Below, in pieces: positions 1 through 3,726 of a DNA stretch of 5,838 nt. Numbering within the stretch: position 1 is the stretch's first letter; every line of letters starts with the position of its first letter. The notes beneath the pieces were generated by a model. The model worked only from the letters and a program-made list of their open reading frames with translations, did not search any database and was not told the DNA's origin. This DNA is from LBZV01 sp000993855 (GTDB lineage Bacteria; Patescibacteriota; Microgenomatia; Curtissbacterales; GWA2-41-24). Location: contig CAZBKB010000034.1 in the NCBI GenBank assembly GCA_964492425.1, forward strand, positions 1 to 5,838. The letters are read 5' to 3'. The translations under genes and the position numbers were made by a program.

Positions 1-265
1 GGGAAAATATAATTTGGGAAAAGTTTTGGAGCTTTTTAAGAAATTTAAGTGCAGAAAAGTAAGATTGAGGTTCTACTTTGAGTTCTTTTCGCCAGTAGGC
101 TTGGACTAATTCGTCTAATTGCTCATCTCTCTTGAAAAGGAAGACAACTTTCGATTCGCCTGTTCTCTCAATAGAGTCAAGCGGATACCATAGCGATATA
201 GTTGTAGCTAAACAAATATCACTCGTTTTGAGGTATTCAGTGGTTTTTTCCTGCTGTAGGCTCAT
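1..265 (-). CDS. DUF5659-like small protein, 3' end cut by window edge
   Basis: This is an open frame on the minus strand starting at ATG 265-263 and running off the left edge after 88 codons without a stop. The protein begins MSLQQEKTTEYLKTSDICLA, continues through a beta-rich 'SKVVFLFKRDE' segment, then has 'YWRKELKVEPQSYFSALKFLKKL'. From memory, this order matches DUF5659: a 'yLkTsDlyLA' opening, an 'FvF' strand, and a 'v.p..ff.alk.LK' close. DUF5659 is a short family of unknown function seen mostly in CPR bacteria. The usual family length is about 80-90 residues, so only a few residues are probably missing. No Shine-Dalgarno site is visible upstream. A candidate promoter lies about 130 bp upstream at 394-423. 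The function is unknown. The family call is pattern recognition, not a search result. Confidence 0.75.
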   Translation of the reverse strand, partial: MSLQQEKTTEYLKTSDICLATTISLWYPLDSIERTGESKVVFLFKRDEQLDELVQAYWRKELKVEPQSYFSALKFLKKLQNFSQIIFS

Positions 266-393
266 GTTTATTCTGATATGAGCCAGCGTAACTTAAAAAA
301 AGGTAAGAAATAAAATAATGGAAAGTAAGAATTTAGCCTCTATCTTCACCCATGAGATATCAAAATATTCAAAAAGGTAAGTTTTTAAAGCTG

Positions 394-423
394 ATTATAT
401 TAGAGTGACCCCTATAAGGTCAG
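394..423 (-). promoter_or_regulatory. Candidate sigma70-type promoter upstream of the DUF5659-like gene
   Basis: Read on the minus strand, a perfect TATAAT (394-399) lies 18 bp from CTGACC (418-423), which shares TGAC with the -35 consensus. It overlaps the stop codon of the preceding minus-strand gene. It would start a transcript near 387 with a leader of about 120 nt before the ATG at 265. The leader contains only a six-codon mini-ORF (333-353) and AT-rich sequence. The region is AT-rich, so a chance match is possible. Confidence 0.4.
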
Positions 424-853
424 AATTCAGAATCAATTTATAACCTGCCTTAGGTGTTCGCATCCCAACCACTTGCATATACTTGTTGAGGCCATATTTT
501 TTCAAAGTCAGATCTGTCTCATTTTTAAGTGTTTTTAGGCTTTTCCAATTTTTTGTTTTAGTCTTTTTTATGAGAGTATCCCTTTCTACGCCTTTTTTGT
601 TAGCTAAAGTTAGTAGGAGAAGTTTCTGCTTTTTGGGTAGCTTGATATTTTCCAGTATTTTACTTATATATCCTTTTATTGTCAGAGCATTGTTTGGGTC
701 ATGTTTTATGCGAAGTTTATTTAACTTATCGTAAAGTTGCCAAAAAGCCTTTCGTACACTTTCGGATTCGAGATCTCGCACCTCTAAAAATATTCCTTCT
801 GGATTTAAAATTTCCTGCAATACTGCCATTTGAGCGATATCAATATCGTCCAT
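395..853 (-). CDS. Hypothetical protein with possible C-terminal winged helix
   Basis: This is a complete 152-residue frame on the minus strand from ATG 853-851 to TAA 397-395. No named family is recognised. The N-terminal third is acidic and helical. Residues 72-88 (LPKKQKLLLLTLANKKG) start a Lys-rich helical region. The end, residues 115-142, reads 'LTLKKYGLNKYMQVVGMRTPKAGYKLIL'-like, which resembles the closing helix and wing of winged-helix DNA-binding domains ('I.tvrg.GYrL'). I therefore infer a possible DNA-binding role. A second ATG at codon 9 is an alternative start. No Shine-Dalgarno is visible, and the AT-rich TAATAT/TAAATT stretch just upstream (858-868) could hold the -10. It is 70 bp downstream of the three-gene minus operon and may be cotranscribed with it. 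Confidence 0.7.
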   Translation of the reverse strand: MDDIDIAQMAVLQEILNPEGIFLEVRDLESESVRKAFWQLYDKLNKLRIKHDPNNALTIKGYISKILENIKLPKKQKLLLLTLANKKGVERDTLIKKTKTKNWKSLKTLKNETDLTLKKYGLNKYMQVVGMRTPKAGYKLILNSDLIGVTLI

Positions 854-897
854 CTTAATATTAATTTATGTGAATTTTAGAGTAGGAAGTGCTATTA

Positions 898-930
898 AAC
901 AAGCCTGCGGCTGTTTTCCAATTTTATTGG
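898..930 (-). terminator. Weak hairpin pair after the minus-strand operon
   Basis: Two short inverted repeats follow the last gene of the 1770-to-924 operon. CCAAT-3 nt-ATTGG (918-930) overlaps its stop codon. AACA(a)GCC-TGC-GGCTGTT (898-915) is a 7-bp stem with one bulged A. On the minus strand the second is followed by only a short U-poor tail (TTTAATAG), so termination may be partial. Transcription could continue into the next minus-strand gene. Confidence 0.3.
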
Positions 931-1169
931 TTCTGCATATATGTCATATCTAAAGACGAATCTATCATTATAGTCGGCTCCTTGTGACTATACCTGTAGT
1001 CGTTTAATTCTTCTTTTGTTAGGTATACTTCAACGCTTTTTTTATCAACCTCTGGATAATAGTAGAACCTGTCTTCATCTTTAAAGATAATCGAATAATA
1101 TCCCTCACCTTTACCTTCCAATAAATCAATTGACCTCCCAAGATTATTAAGCCTATTTACGATATTCAT
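924..1169 (-). CDS. Small hypothetical protein, likely paralogue of its upstream neighbour
   Basis: This is a complete 81-residue frame starting at ATG 1169-1167, only 2 bp after the stop of the upstream gene. An AAAGGAA stretch 11-17 nt before the ATG could serve as a distant ribosome site. The protein has an N-terminal amphipathic helix (MNIVNRLNNLGRSIDLLE), then 'YYSIIFKDEDRFYYY', then 'YLTKEELNDY' and a C-terminal 'PTIMID'. The order matches the neighbour at 1172-1411: helix with R-[LI]-x2-L, a 'Y.I..K.DE' strand, a 'YY', a 'K.EL' helix and a hydrophobic end strand. I infer tandem duplication followed by divergence. There is no membrane segment, signal peptide or known catalytic motif. 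It is the third gene of the operon and its function is unknown. Confidence 0.75.
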   Translation of the reverse strand: MNIVNRLNNLGRSIDLLEGKGEGYYSIIFKDEDRFYYYPEVDKKSVEVYLTKEELNDYRYSHKEPTIMIDSSLDMTYMQNQ

Positions 1170-1171
1170 AA

Positions 1172-1411
1172 CTATTCTTTATTCCTTTCAGGCGCAAAAA
1201 TTAACATACCCCTGTTGTCTTGGAATTTTGCTAAAAATTTATCGAGTTCCTGCTTTATTACCCAAGACCACTCACCATCTTTCCTGATGTGATAATACTT
1301 AACACCTCTCTCGTCTCTCTTATATTGGATAACGTAGTTGATTTGATCCTCTCTAGGGGCAATTTCTTCCATTCTAGCTTCCAGTTTTTCTATACGTGTG
1401 GCTAGGCTCAT
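1172..1411 (-). CDS. Small hypothetical protein with N-terminal coiled helix
   Basis: This is a complete 79-residue frame. Its ATG (1411-1409) overlaps the TGA of the preceding gene in an ATGA arrangement, which implies translational coupling. The N-terminus MSLATRIEKLEARMEEIAP is a heptad-like charged helix, common in small phage and mobile-element proteins. It is followed by 'INYVIQYKRDERGVKYYHI', then 'WVIKQELDKFLAKF' and 'GMLIFAP'. It appears to be a diverged copy of the 81-residue protein downstream. Its helix also resembles the C-terminal 'MQRLEAMEERI' helix of the upstream zinc-finger-like protein, so the products might associate by coiled coil; that is inference. The function is unknown. 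Confidence 0.8.
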   Translation of the reverse strand: MSLATRIEKLEARMEEIAPREDQINYVIQYKRDERGVKYYHIRKDGEWSWVIKQELDKFLAKFQDNRGMLIFAPERNKE

Positions 1412-1770
1412 GTTTTGGTGTTATTTATCCTCTCTTCCATTGCTTCAAGACGCTGCATCACTTCTGATTGCTCGTAAGCCTTTAGGAGAGTGCTACAACC
1501 AATAAAGATTGAGTTGGAGTAGTTGGGGTGAATATTGCCAGCACGTAAGTGGTTTAGAGTCTCCTCAAGCACCAAAACCACATCTCTGGGTGTTCTTATT
1601 ACCCTTTGTGGCAAGTCTAAAGAGTTTTTGCGGGAATTAAGACCGCCATTCCTTACTGCAAGCTCCAGGTCTTCTTTTGAAGCTGGGTCATGAAAGAAAC
1701 AGTAATCGCTGCCTTTTGCTGCCTTAGCTTTACAAACACTCCCGCTGTCTTTAGTAAACTTACAATTCAT
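1408..1770 (-). CDS. Cys/His zinc-finger-like protein of the mobile-element type
   Basis: This is a complete 120-residue frame, the first gene of a three-gene minus-strand operon. Residues 3-27 hold C3-x9-C13-x10-C24-x2-H27 in the setting 'C..t..sGs.CkakA.kGSdYCffHDP', a likely single zinc site. From memory, this N-terminal pattern recurs in short proteins near phage terminases and other mobile genes. It is usually joined, as here, to a helical C-terminal half. Residues 59-78 (RTPRDVVLVLEETLNHLRAG) and 84-115 (ending EVMQRLEAMEERI) match the 'tp.dv...L...in.lr.G....n.an.l..L..a.e..el..RLe.lE' layout I associate with such proteins. The role is probably nucleic-acid or protein binding, which is inference. 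The ATG lies 8 nt after a TATAAT, so the transcript is probably leaderless. The reading frame and family type are well supported; the function is not. Confidence 0.85.
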   Translation of the reverse strand: MNCKFTKDSGSVCKAKAAKGSDYCFFHDPASKEDLELAVRNGGLNSRKNSLDLPQRVIRTPRDVVLVLEETLNHLRAGNIHPNYSNSIFIGCSTLLKAYEQSEVMQRLEAMEERINNTKT

Positions 1771-1778
1771 TTAGCCTT

Positions 1779-1784
1779 ATTATA
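1779..1784 (-). promoter_or_regulatory. Perfect -10 box (TATAAT) for the minus operon, leaderless layout
   Basis: On the minus strand TATAAT is followed by 8 nt (aaggctaa) and then the ATG at 1770. A start site about 7 nt past the -10 falls within 1-2 nt of the start codon, so the mRNA should be leaderless or nearly so. No good -35 is seen at 16-18 bp; the best partial match is CTAGCA at 19 bp. An inverted repeat CTAGC-15 nt-GCTAG (1785-1789 and 1805-1809) sits between the -10 and the -35 area and could be an operator. Confidence 0.6.
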
Positions 1785-1835
1785 CTAGCTACAGTAATGG
1801 GGGTGCTAGGACTTCGTGTGTGTGGTGTAAACACG
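1785..1835. promoter_or_regulatory. Divergent intergenic region with two operator-like inverted repeats
   Basis: The spacer between the minus operon and the plus-strand gene holds CTAGC (1785-1789) with GCTAG (1805-1809), whose centres are 20 bp apart. It also holds CGTGT (1815-1819) with ACACG (1831-1835), whose inner part is GTGT-AA-ACAC (1826-1835). Two-turn spacing suits dimeric repressors. The arms are only 5 bp, so this is tentative. Possible weak -10 boxes for the plus gene are TATAAA (1837-1842) and TACAAT (1847-1852). Confidence 0.25.
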
Positions 1836-1876
1836 ATATAAATCAGTACAATTACAGGATACCAATTAGAAATAAG

Positions 1877-2569
1877 ATGAAAAAGAAGATTAAATCAAAG
1901 TCAAAAGATGTAATAAAGGACATTGTGCTTCCAACAGCAACCGCTGGCATCTCAGCGATTGACCCCCTTATTGGAGTCGGTGTTACTGCGGGGGTCGGCG
2001 TATTTAATGTTTGGGATAAATGGAGAGAAAAGAGAATTTTAGAGGTAGAGCAAAAAGTTGGCAGAAAACGTATCTCAGAGCTAATAAGGAGGGATGATAA
2101 AACAAGAGATATTCTGCATAAAGCCATAGTAAATTTGCTGGACGAGCAATCTGAGCAAAAAAGGCAGTTATTCTACAACTATTTAAAACAGGTACATAAA
2201 AATGTATATCCTGCGTTTGACTATCATTCTAAATTGATCGCTACTCTAAATTCCATTACTTTTGACCAGATGGATATTTTGGTAATTTTTGAGAATAATT
2301 ACCAAAATGTGATTAGTCAGAACGTAAGAAGACAGAAGCCGGAGGAGAGGCACGGTGCGGCCCAAGAGGGGCTTAGTATTTCGGAACTTCTGGAACCTGG
2401 ATATTTCAAGAAATACAGCGAAACTGTGCTGGAACACTCACTAGACAGACTAGCTAATTACGAACTTGTATATGCTCGCTATGGCAGAATGGATGGCACA
2501 TATTTTGGACCACTTACACAATTTGGAGAGGTTTTTCTAGAGTTTATCAAGTCAAAACGTAAAGCCTAG
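1877..2569 (+). CDS. Helical hypothetical protein, DUF4393/Abi-alpha-like layout
   Basis: I start this 230-residue protein at ATG 1877. A GTG at 1820 is also in frame, but the 19 residues it would add lie over the promoter-like region and look non-coding. After a Lys-rich start (MKKKIKSKSK), residues 16-46 form a hydrophobic, glycine-rich stretch (IVLPTATAGISAI, then PLIGVGVTAGVGVFNVW) that may insert in or lie on the membrane. Residues 47-110 are charged helices (including 'HKAIVNLLDEQSEQKRQLFYNYL'). A further helical part, 'LIATLNSITFDQMDILVIFE', follows. Residues 186-226 ('LDRLANYELVYARYG' then 'LTQFGEVFLEFI') resemble the winged-helix-like close of DUF4393/Abi-alpha proteins. Some members of that group have been linked to abortive infection. 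The resemblance is one of layout only, and a membrane-associated defence effector is just one reading. The ORF itself is convincing. Confidence 0.8.
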   Translation: MKKKIKSKSKDVIKDIVLPTATAGISAIDPLIGVGVTAGVGVFNVWDKWREKRILEVEQKVGRKRISELIRRDDKTRDILHKAIVNLLDEQSEQKRQLFYNYLKQVHKNVYPAFDYHSKLIATLNSITFDQMDILVIFENNYQNVISQNVRRQKPEERHGAAQEGLSISELLEPGYFKKYSETVLEHSLDRLANYELVYARYGRMDGTYFGPLTQFGEVFLEFIKSKRKA

Positions 2570-2587
2570 TCTGCGACACACCTTTTT

Positions 2588-2617
2588 TTGACATTTTAGG
2601 AATCATGTTGATATACT
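2588..2617 (+). promoter_or_regulatory. Strong sigma70-type promoter with extended -10, leaderless layout
   Basis: A perfect TTGACA (2588-2593) is followed by an 18-bp spacer and TATACT (2612-2617), preceded by TG one base away (TGATATACT, an extended -10). The predicted start site is near 2624, 1-2 nt before the ATG at 2626. This rules against the in-frame ATG at 2605, which lies inside the promoter spacer. An uninterrupted T7 run sits directly before and into the -35. Confidence 0.75.
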
Positions 2618-2625
2618 CTGTGCCT

Positions 2626-2982
2626 ATGGAACGAGAAGGAAGCGGCATTTTAGGAGATCAAGAGCAACAAATTGCACAGCAACTGTATGATTTAGCAGCT
2701 AGTCAAAGCGGTACCGTAAGAGAGCACGGGGGAAAAGTTACAGTTGTTACGGTTATAAGCCGTAAAAAGCGATCGCAGTCGATGGAAATATTTACAAGCA
2801 GTAATGGTTCTATCGAAACACGTCTTCGAAGGGGAAGAAAAGGTTGGCAAGATGATGGGGCACGGGGGCAATCAGGTGTATTTGGTGAAGGCTCTATGAT
2901 GGTTTCGGAAGAATTTCATCCAACATTAGAACAGAGGCGAAGAACTCTCAGAAACGCTGCAGACCGTTTTCTGCAAAGCTAA
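2626..2982 (+). CDS. Hypothetical 118-residue protein, leaderless mRNA predicted
   Basis: The frame is open from 2605, but I place the start at ATG 2626 because the promoter's -10 ends at 2617. It gives 118 residues and stops at TAA 2980, followed at once by an in-frame TAG. The protein is hydrophilic. Residues 11-28 (DQEQQIAQQLYDLAASQS) are helical, 37-57 (KVTVVTVISRKKRSQSMEIF) look like a beta hairpin, 66-82 are Arg/Gly-rich and basic, and 99-117 form a final basic helix. No family or catalytic motif is recognised. The basic stretches would allow nucleic-acid binding, which is inference. Base composition (33 of 60 G+C in 2821-2880) is richer than in the exporter gene (18 of 60 in 4681-4740), which hints at separate origin. 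It converges with the minus-strand gene ending at 3055. Confidence 0.65.
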   Translation: MEREGSGILGDQEQQIAQQLYDLAASQSGTVREHGGKVTVVTVISRKKRSQSMEIFTSSNGSIETRLRRGRKGWQDDGARGQSGVFGEGSMMVSEEFHPTLEQRRRTLRNAADRFLQS

Positions 2983-2997
2983 TAGTGCTGTAGGCGG

Positions 2998-3046
2998 GCA
3001 AGTCTGCACCCAGGTTAGTCCACCAGGCACCCAAGTGCAGACTCGC
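2998..3046. other. Long stem-loop between two convergent genes
   Basis: AGTCTGCAC (3001-3009) and GTGCAGACT (3035-3043) are perfect 9-bp arms with a 25-nt loop. On the minus strand the stem grows to 12 bp through one G-U and two G-C pairs (2998-3009 with 3035-3046). It fills the gap between the plus gene ending at 2982 and the minus gene ending at 3055. There is no U-tract on either strand, so it is not a standard intrinsic terminator. It may protect 3' ends or end transcription in a factor-dependent way. Confidence 0.5.
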
Positions 3047-3054
3047 TTCAAGTA

Positions 3055-3456
3055 TTACTTTCCACCAGACCTTATAAGCCCTTTATGTAAAAGAGCCGTA
3101 TCGATTGCATGAGTTATATCATTTCGATGATCTGACCACGCATCGTCGTAAAGTATTCTTCCCGAATCGGGCGGACCATCGAACAAGGTACAATTGCGAG
3201 TGTCCAGATACCTTCGACCTGTGTCTCCGTGAAATTCAAGATATTGTGGCAATTCATCTTGGAAAACATAGAGCCAGTGTTCGACTCGGCTCCTTACTCT
3301 TGAACCATCGTACAACCTAAAGGCATCCCTAAATGATTCTTTAGTTGAGCTAGTTTCCCTATCCAGCTCATGTCTAAGATGGCCCCAACTTTGATATTTT
3401 GCTCTCTCTGCTTCCCTGTAGCGTTGCCTGCCCTCTGGATTTGGCGATTCTGGCAT
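3055..3456 (-). CDS. Hypothetical Arg/Asp-rich protein behind a structured leader
   Basis: This is a complete 133-residue frame from ATG 3456-3454 to TAA 3057-3055. AAAGGAGGTGA (3463-3473), a perfect match to the 16S tail, lies 6 nt before the ATG. It is the only strong Shine-Dalgarno site in the window and the main evidence for this start and strand. The protein is rich in Arg and Asp and poor in Lys (4), unlike its Lys-rich neighbours. The N-terminus (MPESPNPEGRQRYREAERAKYQ) is a charged helix. The middle has 'RVEHWLYVFQDELPQYLEF' and the end 'RNDITHAIDTALLHKGLI'. There is no membrane segment, cysteine pair or recognised fold. DNA is G+C-richer here (28 of 60 in 3181-3240) than in the exporter, suggesting transfer. 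A promoter at 3619-3647 and an attenuator-like leader control it. Confidence 0.7.
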   Translation of the reverse strand: MPESPNPEGRQRYREAERAKYQSWGHLRHELDRETSSTKESFRDAFRLYDGSRVRSRVEHWLYVFQDELPQYLEFHGDTGRRYLDTRNCTLFDGPPDSGRILYDDAWSDHRNDITHAIDTALLHKGLIRSGGK

Positions 3457-3462
3457 ATTTGT

Positions 3463-3473
3463 TCACCTCCTTT
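3463..3473 (-). promoter_or_regulatory. Perfect Shine-Dalgarno site
   Basis: On the minus strand this reads AAAGGAGGTGA, 6 nt before ATG 3456. It fixes the start of the 133-residue gene. It stands out because other genes in the window show weak or no ribosome sites. Confidence 0.85.
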
Positions 3474-3481
3474 CGACCACT

Positions 3482-3506
3482 AAAAAACCCCTCAGTGAGG
3501 GGCTTT
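3482..3506 (-). terminator. Intrinsic terminator just before the Shine-Dalgarno (attenuator position)
   Basis: CCCCTC (3488-3493) and GAGGGG (3497-3502) form a 6-bp GC-rich stem with a 3-nt loop. On the minus strand it ends in six Us (3487-3482), which also lengthen the stem through AAAG on the other side. The U-tract ends 8 nt before the Shine-Dalgarno of the 133-residue gene, a classic place for a leader terminator. It would also stop read-through from the exporter gene. The plus strand has a poorer tail (CTTTCTTTTTC) and could terminate there too. Confidence 0.8.
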
Positions 3507-3544
3507 CTTTTTCGTGATTTTGTACCTAAGCTACATTAAATCAC

Positions 3545-3585
3545 AACCAAGAGGCCCCGATGGGGTTTTCTTGGTTTTGTTTTTA
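3545..3585 (+). terminator. Possible plus-strand intrinsic terminator sharing the P2 hairpin
   Basis: On the plus strand AACCAAGA-GG-CCCC (3545-3558) pairs with GGGG-TT-(t)-TCTTGGTT (3562-3576), using two G-U pairs, and is followed by TTTGTTTTT (3577-3585). This has the form of an intrinsic terminator for rightward transcripts, for example read-through from the promoter at 2588. The G-U pairs help only this strand, so the element may work in both directions. Confidence 0.5.
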
Positions 3586-3618
3586 CCAATATAGCTTAAG
3601 TTTTCCATTTACTCGCAA

Positions 3619-3647
3619 ATAATACGTTAGCTTGCTCTCAAAGTCAA
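3619..3647 (-). promoter_or_regulatory. Sigma70-type promoter for the leader and 133-residue gene
   Basis: On the minus strand TTGACT (3642-3647) is separated by exactly 17 bp from TATTAT (3619-3624). That is 5 of 6 and 5 of 6 matches to consensus at the ideal spacing. AT-rich sequence upstream could act as an UP element. The start site is predicted near 3612, giving a leader of about 156 nt. Confidence 0.7.
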
Positions 3648-3726
3648 CTTAACCTGAAAATTTAAAAAGGCTAAACTGGCAAAACTTAATGCAATAATAC
3701 TTGACTATCTTACGAGGGGCCATTTA

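Larger units (their letters stand above)
3482..3612 (-). ncRNA. Candidate structured cis-regulatory leader (riboswitch- or attenuator-like)
   Basis: The predicted minus-strand transcript starts near 3612. In RNA order it carries: the P1 5' strand (3601-3588); an inner hairpin P2 (3576-3569 with 3552-3545, capped by CCCC-AUC-GGGG); GUGAUUU (3544-3538); the P1 3' strand (3537-3524); AAAUCAC (3520-3514); and the intrinsic terminator. P1 is 14 bp including two G-U pairs that pair only on this strand. The two GUGAUUU/AAAUCAC segments straddle the P1 3' strand and could form a pseudoknot. GGGGC in P2 (3558-3554) can pair with GCCCC of the terminator (3503-3499), giving an antiterminator option. I do not recognise a known riboswitch class. 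All structure was derived by eye. Confidence 0.5.

Noticed and set aside
483..734. 83-residue plus-strand frame
   Set aside because: Its Phe/Ser/Leu-rich composition is typical of the reverse strand of a Lys-rich gene (395-853).
1820..1876. GTG-initiated N-terminal extension of the 230-residue protein
   Set aside because: The 19 extra residues lie over the divergent regulatory region with its inverted repeats and have a composition unlike the rest. ATG 1877 followed by a Lys-rich start is more natural.
1852..2437. Minus-strand frames inside the 230-residue gene
   Set aside because: They lie antisense to a convincing gene, lack ribosome sites and have low-complexity Ser/Leu/Phe composition.
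2605..2625. Upstream in-frame ATG of the 118-residue gene
   Set aside because: It falls inside the spacer and -10 of a near-consensus promoter, so it would not be transcribed from it.
2568..3007. AGTCTGC copies flanking the 118-residue gene as possible insertion repeats
   Set aside because: The match is only 7 bp (2568-2574 and 3001-3007), the neighbouring bases differ, and no transposase is present.
2985..3060. Integron attC site or tmRNA 3' end (a CCACCA string is present)
   Set aside because: The stem-loop lacks the attC R-box consensus, there is no integrase, and the string sits in a loop rather than after an acceptor stem.
3105..3320. 71-residue open frame on the plus strand
   Set aside because: It is antisense to the 133-residue gene, has no ribosome site, and the minus-strand gene has a perfect Shine-Dalgarno.
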